DNA from: Geodermatophilus obscurus
Lineage (GTDB): Bacteria > Actinomycetota > Actinomycetes > Mycobacteriales > Geodermatophilaceae
Reading direction: 5' to 3'
DNA length: 64,000 nucleotides
NCBI RefSeq assembly: GCF_900115395.1
Contig: NZ_FOWE01000015.1
Span: forward strand, 1-64,000
The notes under the pieces are model-generated. The model was given only the letters and a program-made list of their open reading frames with translations, made no database searches and had not been told where the DNA came from. Of this stretch, positions 38,236-47,357 are shown piece after piece (within the stretch, counting starts at the first letter, position 1; every line of letters starts with the position of its first letter). Made by a program: the position numbers and the translations under genes.

Positions 38236-38271
38236 ACTTCTTCCGCCGAGAAGCTTAAGTCCGGCTAGGCT
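38236..38271 (+). promoter_or_regulatory. 25-bp operator and -10 element of ROK regulator 2
   Basis: The sequence at 38236-38260 starts ACTTCTTCCGCC and ends AAGCTTAAGT, sharing the ACTTYYTCCG half and the AAGT end with the sites at 39633 and 43033. TAGGCT at 38266-38271 is a good -10 element only 7 bases before the GTG start at 38278, so the transcript is probably leaderless. The regulator may repress itself here. Confidence 0.5.
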
Positions 38272-38277
38272 GCGCCG

Positions 38278-39546
38278 GTGAGCATGCCCCCGCGTGACGG
38301 GTTGGTCGGCGTCCTCGACGCCATCCGCGCCGGGGAGGGGGTGACCCAGCCACGGCTCGTCCAGCGCCTGGGCCTCGGCCGCACCGTCGTGGCTCAGCGG
38401 GTCGCGCAGCTGGAGGCTGCGGGCCTCGTCGTCCAGGACGGGGTGGCGCCCTCGAGCGGCGGCCGTGCACCGCGTCTGCTGCGGTTGCGGGCCGACGCCG
38501 GGCTGGTCGCCGGCGCCGACATCGGCGCCACGGGGATGGCGGTCGGCCTGGCCGACGCCTCGGGGCGGGTCCTGGCGCAGGCGCATGAGGCCGCCAACGT
38601 GGCCGACGGCCCCGACGCGGTCCTCGGCCGCGTGGAGGAACTGGTCGCCCAGCTGCTCGACGGGCTCGCCGGCGCGCCGCCGCTCTGGGGGATCGGAGTC
38701 GGCGTCCCCGGGCCGGTGGAGTACGCCACGTCCCGGCCTGTCGCGCCGCCGATCATGCCCGGCTGGGACGGCTACCCGATCCGTGAACGGCTCTCCGGCC
38801 GGTTCGCCGTCCCCGTGTGGGTGGACAACGACGTCAACGTGCTCGCGCTGGGGGAGCTGCGCACCAACCCCGCCGCGGCCGAGGCCGGCGACCTCCTCTA
38901 CCTGAAGATCGGTACGGGGATAGGTGCCGGCCTGGTCTCCGGCGGACGCGTGCACCGCGGGGTCAACGGCTGCGCCGGCGACATCGGGCACGTCGCGGTC
39001 GCCGAGGCCGACAGCGTCATCTGCCGCTGCGGCAACGTCGGCTGCCTCGAGGCGGTCGCCGGGGGGGCGGCCCTGGCCCGGGACGGCCGCCGGCTCGCCG
39101 AGAGCGGCGGCAGCCCGGTGATGGCCGACATCCTCGCCGCCACGGGCGAGCTCACCGCGGCCGACGTGACAACCGCGGCCGAGCGCGGCGACCCCGCCGC
39201 CCGCGCGATGCTCGGCCGGGCAGGCCGGCTCGTCGGCGGCACGCTCGCCACGCTGGTCAGCTTCTACAACCCCGGCCTGGTCGTCCTCGGAGGCGGCGTG
39301 GTCCACGCGGGCGACCACGTCCTCGCCGCCATCCGCGAGTCGGTGTACCGGCGGTCGCTCCCGCTGGCCACCCGCACCCTGCGCATCGAGCGGTCGGTGA
39401 TGGGGGAGGCAGCCGGCCTGGCGGGTGCCGTCCACCTGGCACTCGACGCGCTGTTCGCGCCCGGTCGGCTGGCCCGGTGGCTTCCGGTGGGGTCACCGGC
39501 TGGCCGGCCGGAGCTCGCCGCCGACACGGAGTCCCTCCCCGCCTGA
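38278..39546 (+). CDS. ROK-family transcriptional regulator 2
   Basis: This 422-residue ROK protein has the HTH VTQPRLVQRLGLGRTVVAQR, nucleotide/sugar fold GADIGATGMAVGLADASGRV, VGVPGPVEYATSRPVAPPIM, WVDNDVNVLALGE and zinc motif CRCGNVGCLEAVAGG. The spacing of domains matches regulator 1 closely. The start is a leaderless GTG just after a -10 element. It lies directly upstream of the CUT1 transporter genes, whose promoter has a related 25-bp operator, so it is the best candidate repressor of the cluster. Confidence 0.92.
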   Translation: MSMPPRDGLVGVLDAIRAGEGVTQPRLVQRLGLGRTVVAQRVAQLEAAGLVVQDGVAPSSGGRAPRLLRLRADAGLVAGADIGATGMAVGLADASGRVLAQAHEAANVADGPDAVLGRVEELVAQLLDGLAGAPPLWGIGVGVPGPVEYATSRPVAPPIMPGWDGYPIRERLSGRFAVPVWVDNDVNVLALGELRTNPAAAEAGDLLYLKIGTGIGAGLVSGGRVHRGVNGCAGDIGHVAVAEADSVICRCGNVGCLEAVAGGAALARDGRRLAESGGSPVMADILAATGELTAADVTTAAERGDPAARAMLGRAGRLVGGTLATLVSFYNPGLVVLGGGVVHAGDHVLAAIRESVYRRSLPLATRTLRIERSVMGEAAGLAGAVHLALDALFAPGRLARWLPVGSPAGRPELAADTESLPA

Positions 39547-39632
39547 GCCTCGCTCCGGCACGGCGGATTGTGGCCTGCGTCATCACTGACGCTGATGCCG
39601 GGCATCACCGCTGTAACGCCTCCGTCGCATTG

Positions 39633-39657
39633 ACTTCCTCCGGCGACTGGCAGAAGT
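39633..39657 (+). promoter_or_regulatory. 25-bp operator at the sugar transporter promoter
   Basis: This 25-bp near-palindrome starts ACTTCCTCCGGC and ends GGCAGAAGT. It overlaps a -35 element TTGACT (39630-39635) and ends at the expected -10 position. It matches the site at 43033-43057 in 19 of 25 positions. It lies about 110 bp upstream of the binding-protein start at 39765. Confidence 0.65.
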
Positions 39658-39764
39658 ATGTGGTTGCCATCACGCGGACGGGATCCGGCTCGGACCCGAC
39701 GCGGCGCTCGGAACCACCGTCGCAGTCGTCGTCCGGTCGCCGGACACGTGGAGAGAGGCAACAC

Positions 39765-41069
39765 ATGACCCAGCACCGTCACCGGAGGCTCCGCCGCGTC
39801 GGGATCCTCGTCGCCGTCCCGGCCCTGAGTGCGCTGACGCTCGCCGCCTGCGGTGGCGGGGACGACGGCGGCTCCGGCGGCTCCGGCGGTTCCGGTTCGG
39901 CCGACAGCTTCTCCTTCGCGTTCGAGAACGCCTCGGGTGGGCAGCAGAACCCCTGGCAGCTCCTCGCCGACCAGTACGCGGAGGAGACCGGGGTCGAGAT
40001 CGAGACGCAGGGTCTGCCGCCGGACAGCTACGGCCTGTCCATGCGCACGCAGCTGCAGGGCGGTAGCGCTCCCGACGTGATGATGTTCTCGCCCGGCGCC
40101 GGCAACGCCAACGCCGTCCTGCCCCTGGCCGAGGCCGGCTACATCGAGGAACTCGGCGAGGAGTCCGCGTCGCTGATCCCCCAGGGCAACGAGTCGCTGT
40201 TCGAGATCGACGGCAAGGTCTACGCGCAGCCCACCAGCATCATCCCCGTCGGGATGGTCTGGAACTCCAGCGCTGCCTCCGAGGCCGGCGTGGACATCCC
40301 CGAGGACCAGACGGCCATGCTCGACGCATGCGGCACGCTCGCCGACGAGTCCAAGTCCTTCCTCGCGGTCGCGGGCTCCGCACCGCCGAACATGGGCCTC
40401 ATGGCCATGGCCATCTCCGCCACCCGCGTGTACGCCGAGACGCCGGACTGGAACGAGCAGCGCTCGGCCGGTGACGTCACCTTCGCCGACAGCGAGGGCT
40501 GGCAGGCCACGTTGCAGACGATCGTCGACATGAACGAGGCCGGCTGCTTCCAGCAGGGTGCGGCGGGCGGCGGCTTCGACGCCATCACCCAGGGGCTGAC
40601 GCAGGGCACGTCACTGGGCGCGTTCGTGCCCGGCGCCGCCGCCACCGAGCTGGCCAACGCCAGCCCTGGGCTGAACCTGCAGGTGCAGCCGTTCCCGGCT
40701 GCCGACGGCGGGGACCCCTTCCTGCTGGCCAGCCCGAACTACGCGCTGTCGATCAATGCATCTGCCGACGAGGGTGCCAAGGAGGCCGCGCGCGAGTTCC
40801 TGGCCTGGATGGCAGAGCCGGAGAACGCCGCCCGCTTCGTCGAGCTCCAGGGCGGGGTCGCGATCACCGGTCCGGACGAGAACCTCTCGCCGGTGTACGA
40901 GCCGGTGGCCGACCTCCTCGAGAACGGGGACTACGCGCCCCTGCCGAACCTGGCCTGGCCCAACCCCGGCGTCTACGACGCGCTGTCGACCGGTGTCCAG
41001 GGTCTGCTGGCCGGCCAGGGCGACGTCCAGTCCGTGCTCGAGTCGATCGACCAGGCCTGGGACCAGTGA
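39765..41069 (+). CDS. CUT1 ABC transporter, sugar-binding lipoprotein
   Basis: The 434-residue protein has a lipoprotein signal (VPALSALTLAACGGG, lipobox LAAC) and a Gly/Ser linker. The type-2 periplasmic-binding fold of SBP_bac_1 proteins follows (NPWQLLADQYAEETGVEIET; APDVMMFSPGAGNANAVLPL). It binds a sugar or glycoside outside the cell and hands it to the two permeases that follow. The ATG at 39765 follows GAGAGAGG. The 25-bp operator precedes it. The ligand is presumably a glycoside, from context. Confidence 0.92.
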   Translation: MTQHRHRRLRRVGILVAVPALSALTLAACGGGDDGGSGGSGGSGSADSFSFAFENASGGQQNPWQLLADQYAEETGVEIETQGLPPDSYGLSMRTQLQGGSAPDVMMFSPGAGNANAVLPLAEAGYIEELGEESASLIPQGNESLFEIDGKVYAQPTSIIPVGMVWNSSAASEAGVDIPEDQTAMLDACGTLADESKSFLAVAGSAPPNMGLMAMAISATRVYAETPDWNEQRSAGDVTFADSEGWQATLQTIVDMNEAGCFQQGAAGGGFDAITQGLTQGTSLGAFVPGAAATELANASPGLNLQVQPFPAADGGDPFLLASPNYALSINASADEGAKEAAREFLAWMAEPENAARFVELQGGVAITGPDENLSPVYEPVADLLENGDYAPLPNLAWPNPGVYDALSTGVQGLLAGQGDVQSVLESIDQAWDQ

Positions 41070-41133
41070 CCCGAGCCGGCTGACCCCGGCACGATCTCCC
41101 GACCGCACCTCCGGACGCACCGAGGGACTGACG

Positions 41134-42087
41134 ATGACCGCAACCATGGGCACCCCGCAGGACACCGGTCCAGTCGTCCGGGGATCGGTCCCGGCCGCCG
41201 GGGGTGGGCAACCCGCCCGCTCCCGGCGCAGCCGGCCGCTCATCACCTACGGCCGCTGGTGGTGGGCGCTGCCTGCCGTCCTGGCCGTGCTCCTCATCCA
41301 CTACGTCGCCACCGCCGGCGGCGCGCTCTACGCCTTCACCAACTGGACCGGGATCGGCGACTTCGACTTCGTCGGTCTGGAAAACTTCCGGAGGATCTTC
41401 GAGGACCCCGCGTCCATCGGGTCCCTGGAGAACACGCTCTTCCTGGCCTTCGGCTTCCTGGTCCTCACCAACGTCGTCGGACTGCTCCTGGCCCTGGCGC
41501 TCAACCGGACGCTGAAGACCCGGTACCTGCTGCGGGTGCTGTTCTTCATGCCGGTGGTGCTCAGCCCGCTGGCCGTGTCCTACGTCTGGAAGTTCATCTT
41601 CGACTTCAACGGGCCGCTCAACGGGGTGCTCGCCTGGTTCGGCGCCGCGCCGAGAACCTGGCTGGCCGACCCGACCCTGGCCCTGTGGGCCGTGCTGGTC
41701 GTCATGGCCTGGCAGACGACCGGCATGGTGATGGTCATCTACCTCGCCGGACTGGCCACCGTGTCGACGGAGATCGAGGAGGCCGCGGCGCTCGACGGCG
41801 CCAGCACCTGGCAGCGCTTCCGGCACATCACGCTGCCCTCGATCCGCCCGTCGGTGGCCATCGCGTCCACGCTGATGCTGATCCAGGGCCTGCGGGTCTT
41901 CGACCAGGTCATGGCGCTCACCGGCGGTGGGCCGGCCGGAGCCACGGAGACGCTGGCCACGCAGGTCTACAAGGAGACCTTCGCGCTGAGCAACTTCGGC
42001 TACGGCGCCGCCCTGGCCCTCCTGCTGACCGTGATCATGCTCGTCTTCTCGGTGCTGCAGCAGGCGGCCACCCGCGATCGTTCCTGA
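41134..42087 (+). CDS. CUT1 ABC transporter permease 1 (MalF-like)
   Basis: The 317-residue permease has six helices and the ABC-ATPase coupling (EAA) loop EEAAALDGASTWQRFRHITL. The N-terminus is extended and basic (RSRRSRPLITYGRWWWALPA before helix 1). It pairs with the permease at 42101, 13 bp downstream, and the lipoprotein at 39765. The ATPase needed by the pair is encoded only at 45110, which carries a frameshift. Confidence 0.93.
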   Translation: MTATMGTPQDTGPVVRGSVPAAGGGQPARSRRSRPLITYGRWWWALPAVLAVLLIHYVATAGGALYAFTNWTGIGDFDFVGLENFRRIFEDPASIGSLENTLFLAFGFLVLTNVVGLLLALALNRTLKTRYLLRVLFFMPVVLSPLAVSYVWKFIFDFNGPLNGVLAWFGAAPRTWLADPTLALWAVLVVMAWQTTGMVMVIYLAGLATVSTEIEEAAALDGASTWQRFRHITLPSIRPSVAIASTLMLIQGLRVFDQVMALTGGGPAGATETLATQVYKETFALSNFGYGAALALLLTVIMLVFSVLQQAATRDRS

Positions 42088-42100
42088 AGGAGCCTGCTCG

Positions 42101-42934
42101 ATGTTCCGCTACACCAAGGCGACGGCTCTCCGCGAGGGGATCGTCTGGATCGCCGCCCTGCTGACGCTGATGCCGTTCTACTTCCTGGTCATCACCGCGC
42201 TCAAGCCCGACGAGGAACTGCTGACCACGGGCACGTCCGCGCCGCCGAGCCGGCCGACCGTGGACAACTTCGCCGAGGTGCTCACGGCAGGCGGCGACAA
42301 CGACATCCTGCTCGCGCTGCTGCACAGCGTGGTCATCACCGCAGGGAGCATCGCGGGACTGGTGGCCTTCGGCTCGCTCGCCGCCTACGTGCTGGCCCGC
42401 ACGACGCGGCGGTGGGGGAGCGTGGCCTTCTACCTGTTCCTCGTCGCCATCATCCTGCCGACGCAGCTCGGCCTCATCCCGCTCTACATCGGTGCGCGAC
42501 AGGTCGGCCTGGTCGGCTCCCTCTGGGGGATGATCGTGCTCTACGTCGGCAGCCTGATGCCGCTGGCGGTGTTCCTCTACGCCGGGTTCTTCCGCAACCT
42601 CCCGCGTGACTACGAAGAGGCCGCGGCGCTCGACGGCGCGAGCCCGGGGCGGGTGTTCTTCCGGGTGGTGCTGCCGCTGATGGCGCCGGCCACCGGCACG
42701 GTGGCGATCCTCGCCGGACTCATCGTGTGGAACGACTTCTTCTCGGCGCTGATCTTCCTGGGCGGCTCGGACAACCAGACGCTGCCGGTGTCGATGTACT
42801 ACTACGTCGGTTCGCTGGTCTCGGCCTGGAACAAGATCTTCGCCATCGTGATCATCTCGATGGTCCCGATCCTCGCCTTCTACCTGTTCGCGCAGAAGCG
42901 CTTCATCCAGGGTTTCGCGGGCGGGATCAAGTAG
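42101..42934 (+). CDS. CUT1 ABC transporter permease 2 (MalG-like)
   Basis: The 277-residue permease has six helices, the EAA loop YEEAAALDGASPGRVFFRVVLP and the family C-terminus KRFIQGFAGGIK. GGAGCC precedes its ATG at 42101. A hairpin directly after the stop suggests the transporter transcript may end here, with the downstream genes using their own operator-controlled promoter. Confidence 0.93.
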   Translation: MFRYTKATALREGIVWIAALLTLMPFYFLVITALKPDEELLTTGTSAPPSRPTVDNFAEVLTAGGDNDILLALLHSVVITAGSIAGLVAFGSLAAYVLARTTRRWGSVAFYLFLVAIILPTQLGLIPLYIGARQVGLVGSLWGMIVLYVGSLMPLAVFLYAGFFRNLPRDYEEAAALDGASPGRVFFRVVLPLMAPATGTVAILAGLIVWNDFFSALIFLGGSDNQTLPVSMYYYVGSLVSAWNKIFAIVIISMVPILAFYLFAQKRFIQGFAGGIK

Positions 42935-42958
42935 CCCCGCGGGGGACCTCCCGCGGAG
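42935..42958 (+). terminator. Possible terminator after the transporter genes
   Basis: CCGCGGG and CCCGCGG form a 7-bp stem around GGACCT, right after the permease stop. It may separate the transporter operon from the catabolic operon that begins at 43110. Confidence 0.5.
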
Positions 42959-43032
42959 GAATCCCCTGCGTCCGGCCGTCCATCCACGCAGTCGATGCCG
43001 TGCATCAGCACGAGCATGACCCCTTGCCATTG

Positions 43033-43057
43033 ACTTTCTCCGGCATTCGGAAGAAGT
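43033..43057 (+). promoter_or_regulatory. 25-bp operator at the catabolic operon promoter
   Basis: The near-palindrome starts ACTTTCTCCGGC and ends GGAAGAAGT; its arms ACTTTCTCCG and CGGAAGAAGT are inverted with one mismatch. It overlaps the -35 element TTGACT (43030-43035), just as at 39630. It lies about 53 bp before the dehydrogenase start at 43110. Confidence 0.7.
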
Positions 43058-43109
43058 TTGAGTCACAGGTCACGTCTCTGACCTCCGCACCCCTCCGAAG
43101 GAGAACCCC

Positions 43110-44189
43110 GTGGGCGATCGGATCCGGGCCGGCATCGTCGGAACCGGCTTCATGGGCACCGTGCACGCCCGCGCGGTCCGCCGCGGCGGCGGAGTGGTCA
43201 CCCGTGTCGCCGGTTCCACCCCGGAGTCCTCGCGCGAGGGCCGGGAGCGGATCGGCGCCGAGTCGGCCACACACAGCGTCGAGGAGCTGCTGACAGCCGA
43301 GGACGTGGACGTCGTCCACGTCTGCACGCCCAACGCCACGCACGGGCCGCTGGTGCGCGCGGCCCTCGCTGCCGGCAAGCACGTCGTGTGCGAGAAGCCC
43401 CTGGCGGTCGACCCCGCGGAGGCGCAGGAGCTGTGGGACCTGGCCACGGCGGCCGGGGTCACCGCGACGGTGCCGTTCGTGTACCGCTTCTACCCGACGG
43501 TGCGCGAGGCGCGCGCCCGCGTCGCCCACGGGAGCGCCGGGCCCGTGCGTCTGCTGCACGGCTCCTACCTGCAGGACTGGCTGACCGAGGCCACCGACGA
43601 GAACTGGCGGGTCGACGCCGCCACCGGCGGTGCCTCACGGGCCTTCGCCGACATCGGGGTGCACTGGTGCGACCTCGTCGAGTTCGTCTCCGGCCACCGG
43701 ATCACGCGCCTGGTCGCGCGGCTGCTCACCGTCCACCCGGAGCGGGGCGGGCGACCGGTGACCACCGAGGACGCCGCCGTCGTCCTCTTCGAGACCGACC
43801 GGGGGGCAGCCGGCAACGTCACGATCAGCCAGGTCACCCCCGGTCGCAAGAACCGGTTGTGGTTCTCCGTCGACGGCGCGGCCGACAGCCTGTGCTTCGA
43901 CCAGGAGAACCCCGATTCGCTGTGGATCGGCGGCCGCGAGGTGAACCGGCAGCTGCTGCGCGGCAGCAGCGAGGGCCCGGCCGCCGCGCGGTACTCCGTC
44001 GTCCCCGGCGGCCATCCGCAGGGGTATCAGGACTGCTTCGACGCCTTCGTCGCCGACACCCACGCCGCCGTCGCGGGCTCCGCCCCCGACGGGCTGCCCA
44101 CCTTCGGCGATGGCGTGCGCGCCGCCCGGATCACCGCCGCCGTCCTCGAGTCCGCCGCGACGCAGACCTGGGTGGAGGTCGCCGCGTGA
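43110..44189 (+). CDS. Gfo/Idh/MocA-family oxidoreductase
   Basis: The 359-residue NAD(P)-dependent enzyme has the Rossmann motif AGIVGTGFMGTVHARAV, the catalytic Lys in VCEKPLAVDP (K96) and the substrate-side motif FADIGVHWCDLVEF (DxxxH). Members oxidise or reduce sugar carbons, including C3 of glucosides, as in DgpA of the puerarin C-deglycosylation system. Here it may make the 3-keto-glycoside or reduce released 3-keto-sugar back to sugar. It is the first gene after the second operator and overlaps the next gene by GTGA. Confidence 0.9.
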   Translation: MGDRIRAGIVGTGFMGTVHARAVRRGGGVVTRVAGSTPESSREGRERIGAESATHSVEELLTAEDVDVVHVCTPNATHGPLVRAALAAGKHVVCEKPLAVDPAEAQELWDLATAAGVTATVPFVYRFYPTVREARARVAHGSAGPVRLLHGSYLQDWLTEATDENWRVDAATGGASRAFADIGVHWCDLVEFVSGHRITRLVARLLTVHPERGGRPVTTEDAAVVLFETDRGAAGNVTISQVTPGRKNRLWFSVDGAADSLCFDQENPDSLWIGGREVNRQLLRGSSEGPAAARYSVVPGGHPQGYQDCFDAFVADTHAAVAGSAPDGLPTFGDGVRAARITAAVLESAATQTWVEVAA

Positions 44190-45082
44190 CCGCCCGGCTG
44201 ACCGTCGGCGACCCGGCGCCGCTCTTCGTCCTCGCGGACACCGCGGGGGAGGACGTCCGGCTCGACCCGGGGGCGCACGCCGCGACGGTCGTCGTCTTCA
44301 CGTCCAGCGGCTGCCCGTTCGCCCTCGCCTGGCACGCACGCATCCAGGACGTGGCCCGTGCTTACGCCGACCGCGACGTCGCGGTGCTGCAGGTCGTCAG
44401 CAACGACGACGCCGACCACCCCGAGGACTCGCCCGAGGGCATGCGCCGGCGGGTCGCCGCGGGTGAGCTCGCCGGTCCGTTCCTCCGTGACGCCGAGCAG
44501 TTGGCCGCCCGGGCCTACGGTGCGACCGCGACTCCCGAGGTCTTCGTCGTGGACCACGCCGGGACGGTCAGGTACCACGGCGCTCCCGACGGCGACCACG
44601 ACGACCCGGCCCAGGACGCCGCCTGGCTCCGGGCCGCCCTCGACGACGTGCTCGCCGGCCGCGAGGTCGCCCTCCCGGTGACCTCGCCGGCGGGCTGCTC
44701 GATCAAGTGGCGGGTCGAGCTCCTCTGGTGGAGCGGGTGCCCGACGCACGACCGTGCCGCCGACCTGCTCCGCGAGACCCTCGCCGACCTCGGCCGGGAC
44801 GAGGTCACCGTCGTCGAGCGCGAGGTCCGCACCCGTGAGGAGGCTGCGCAACTCGGCTTCCCCGGCTCACCGACCTTCGCCGTCGGTCGGCGCGACCTGT
44901 TCCCCGTCGACACCCCGCCGGCCCTCACCTGCCGCGTCTACGGCCGGGACGACGGGCGCAGCTCCCCCCTCCCGGACACGGCCGAGCTCGCCGGCCGGCT
45001 CCGGGAGGCCCTTGCCCGCCCCTGGGACCTCCCGCACTGGGTGGACCCGCGCAAGCCCGCTCCCGCCGACAGCCCGTCCTGA
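44186..45082 (+). CDS. Two-domain redoxin (peroxiredoxin-like plus thioredoxin-like)
   Basis: The 298-residue protein has an AhpC/TSA-like first domain (residues 1-150; VVVFTSSGCPFALAWHARIQ with a single Cys, then ATATPEVFVVDHAGTVRYHG). A second thioredoxin-fold domain follows from about residue 180 (VELLWWSGCPTHDRAADLLR, then LGFPGSPTFAVGRRDLFPVD). Each domain shows one active Cys instead of CxxC in the first. It could protect flavin oxidases of the cluster from peroxide, since two GMC oxidoreductases are nearby; this is inference. The start is a GTG overlapping the dehydrogenase stop. Confidence 0.8.
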   Translation: MTARLTVGDPAPLFVLADTAGEDVRLDPGAHAATVVVFTSSGCPFALAWHARIQDVARAYADRDVAVLQVVSNDDADHPEDSPEGMRRRVAAGELAGPFLRDAEQLAARAYGATATPEVFVVDHAGTVRYHGAPDGDHDDPAQDAAWLRAALDDVLAGREVALPVTSPAGCSIKWRVELLWWSGCPTHDRAADLLRETLADLGRDEVTVVEREVRTREEAAQLGFPGSPTFAVGRRDLFPVDTPPALTCRVYGRDDGRSSPLPDTAELAGRLREALARPWDLPHWVDPRKPAPADSPS

Positions 45083-45109
45083 CCACCCGATCCCGCAGCA
45101 GGAGCAGTC

Positions 45110-46335
45110 ATGGCATCGATCACGTACGACCGCATCACCAAGCGGTACCCGGACGGGACGCAGGCCGTCGCCGAGCTCGACCTCGCCATCCGCGACGGGG
45201 AGTTCCTCGTCCTCGTCGGTCCCTCCGGCTGCGGCAAGACCACTGCGCTGCGCATGGCCGCGGCCCGGAGGAGATCTCCGACGGCCGGCTGCTCATCGGC
45301 GACCGCGTCGTGAACGAGGTGCACCCCTCCCAGCGCGACACCGCGATGGTCTTCCAGAGCTACGCCCTGCACCCGCACATGTCGGTCCGGGAGAACATCG
45401 CCTTCCCGCTGCAGTGCGCGGGCATGGCCACGACCGAGGTGCGCGAGCGGGTGGACCGCGCCGCCGACGCGCTCGGCCTGACCGAACTGCTCGCGCGCAA
45501 GCCCAAGGCGCTGTCGGGCGGCCAGCGCCAGCGCGTCGCCATGGGCCGGGCGATCGTCCGCCAGCCGCAGGCCTTCCTGATGGACGAGCCGCTGTCCAAC
45601 CTCGACGCCAAGCTGCGCGGCCGGATGCGCGCCGAGATGCGCAGCCTGCAGCGCGAGTACCGCACCACCACGCTCTACGTCACCCACGACCGGGTCGAGG
45701 CCATGACCATGGGCGACCGGATCGCCGTCCTGCGCAAGGGCGTGTTGCAGCAGCTGGGCACCCCGGAGGAGCTCTACGAGGCCCTGGCCAACCTCTTCGT
45801 CGCGGAGTTCATCGGCTCCCCGCCGATGAACGTCATGAGCGCCACGGTGACCCGCGCGGGCGCCGGGCACCAACTCGTCCTCGGCTCCCAGCGGCTGGCG
45901 CTGCCGGCCGGCACGCTCGACGCCTTCCCGGCGCTCGCCGGCGCCGACGCCACGCCGGTCGCGCTCGGCCTGCGCCCCGAGGCGCTGCGCGACCCCGCCG
46001 GCGCCGACCCCACCTGGCCGCGCCTGCTCGCCGACGTCGAGCTGGTGGAGAACCTGCCGCCGGAGAAGCTCATCCACCTGCGCGTGGACGCCGAGCCGGT
46101 GGTCACCGAGGCCACCCTCGAGATCGCCGCGGACATCGACCAGGCCGCCGCGGAGGACCTGCGTGCCCTCGGCCGCGGGTCGGTCCTCCACGCCCGCATC
46201 CCCGGGACCACTCCCGTCCGCGAGGGGACCCGGGCCGAGTTCGCCGTCCCGCCCTCGGCGCTGCACTTCTTCGACCTGTCCACCGGGCAGGCCATCGCCC
46301 CGCAGTCCCCGCGCCTGGCCGCGGCGACCGCCTGA
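45110..46335 (+). pseudogene. CUT1 ABC transporter ATPase (MalK/UgpC-like), one-base frameshift
   Basis: The frame from 45110 gives the start and Walker A ([20 protein letters not shown]) and then breaks near 45260. Adding one C to GCCGCGGCC restores the expected [17 protein letters not shown]. The second frame continues to 46335 with the Q-loop (AMVFQSYALHPHMSVRENIA), signature LSGGQRQRVAMGRAIV, Walker B AFLMDEPLSNLDAKL, switch His TLYVTHDRVEAM and the MalK-type C-terminal regulatory domain. Restored length is about 409 residues, normal for the family. It is the only ATPase in the cluster, so a sequencing error is as likely as a real mutation. Confidence 0.85.
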
Positions 46336-46349
46336 CGGGGAGGGATCCC

Positions 46350-47357
46350 GTGAGCGCATCGGCACACCAGATCAAGCGAGGCGTCAGCCTCTACTCGTTC
46401 CAGGAGGAGTACTTCCTCCGGACGATGTCCGTGGAGGACTGCCTACGCGTCGCCGGCGAGATCGGCGCGACGGGCATCGAGATCATCCCCGAGCAGATGG
46501 TCCCCGGGTTCCCCGCCCTGACCGACGAGTTCGTCGAGCAGTGGTTCTCCTGGATGGAGCGGTACGGGACGGCGCCGGTCGCGACCGACCTCTTCCTCGA
46601 CACGAAGCTGCACCGCGACCGCTGGCTGTCCCGCGAGGAGCAGGTGGCCTCGGTCTGCCGGGACGTCGACATCGCCGTCCGGCTCGGCGCGCGCATCGTG
46701 CGGGCGATCATCAACACGCCGCCGGAGGTCATGGAGGAGGCGGCGCCCTATGCCGAGGAGCAGGGTGTCCGGCTGCTGCTGGAGGTGCACGCGCCCTTCC
46801 ACTACGAGCACCCCTGGATCCTCGAGCACCTCGAGGTCATGCACCGCACCGGCTCGCCGGCTCTGGGCCTCATGCCCGACATGGGCACCTACGTCGAGCG
46901 CTTCCCCCGGGTGGTCAGCGAGCGCGCCCTGCGCGACGGGGCCAAGCCCGAGCTGGTCGACCTGATCGTGAAGACCTACGACGACCACGGCGACACGCAC
47001 GCCCTCATGGACGTCGTGAACTACCGGGGCGGCGGCCCGGGCGACTTCGGGCTCGCCCGCCAGGCGACGCACTACATCTGGAGCGAGCCGAAGGCGATGC
47101 TCGAGCACATGCCCCTGATCGGGCACATCCAGGCGAAGTTCTACGAGATGACCGAGGACGAGGTCGAGTACTCGATCCCCTACGAGCGGATCGTCCCGGT
47201 GCTGGTCGAGGGCGGCTTCGACGGCCACCTGTCCAGCGAGTACGAGGGCAACCGCCACATCCAGGACGTGCACCCCGTCGACAGCGTCGAGCAGGTCCGC
47301 CGGCAGCACGCCATGTTCGCCCGCCTGCTCGGCGAGACCACCGGAGAGGACGCCTGA
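46350..47357 (+). CDS. TIM-barrel enzyme, probable C-glycoside deglycosidase alpha subunit (module 1)
   Basis: The 335-residue protein (GTG start after GGGGAGGG) is an AP-endonuclease-2/xylose-isomerase-like barrel. It has GIEIIPEQMVPGFP, the metal-site segments LLLEVHAPFHYEHP and GLMPDMGTYVERFP, and the end IQAKFYEMTEDEVEYSIPYE with HLSSEYEG. The motifs KFYE and SSEYE recur in three other barrels of this cluster, each beside a CGDB/DUF6379-type domain. Characterised relatives (CarB, DgpC) cleave the C-C bond of 3-keto C-glycosides together with the beta subunit. The beta-type gene follows with a TGATG overlap. Confidence 0.75.
   Translation: MSASAHQIKRGVSLYSFQEEYFLRTMSVEDCLRVAGEIGATGIEIIPEQMVPGFPALTDEFVEQWFSWMERYGTAPVATDLFLDTKLHRDRWLSREEQVASVCRDVDIAVRLGARIVRAIINTPPEVMEEAAPYAEEQGVRLLLEVHAPFHYEHPWILEHLEVMHRTGSPALGLMPDMGTYVERFPRVVSERALRDGAKPELVDLIVKTYDDHGDTHALMDVVNYRGGGPGDFGLARQATHYIWSEPKAMLEHMPLIGHIQAKFYEMTEDEVEYSIPYERIVPVLVEGGFDGHLSSEYEGNRHIQDVHPVDSVEQVRRQHAMFARLLGETTGEDA

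Noticed and set aside
38817..39764. Long open frame joined to the binding protein, giving 750 residues
   Set aside because: The extension overlaps ROK regulator 2 in another frame and lacks homology. The lipoprotein signal at 39765 marks the true start.
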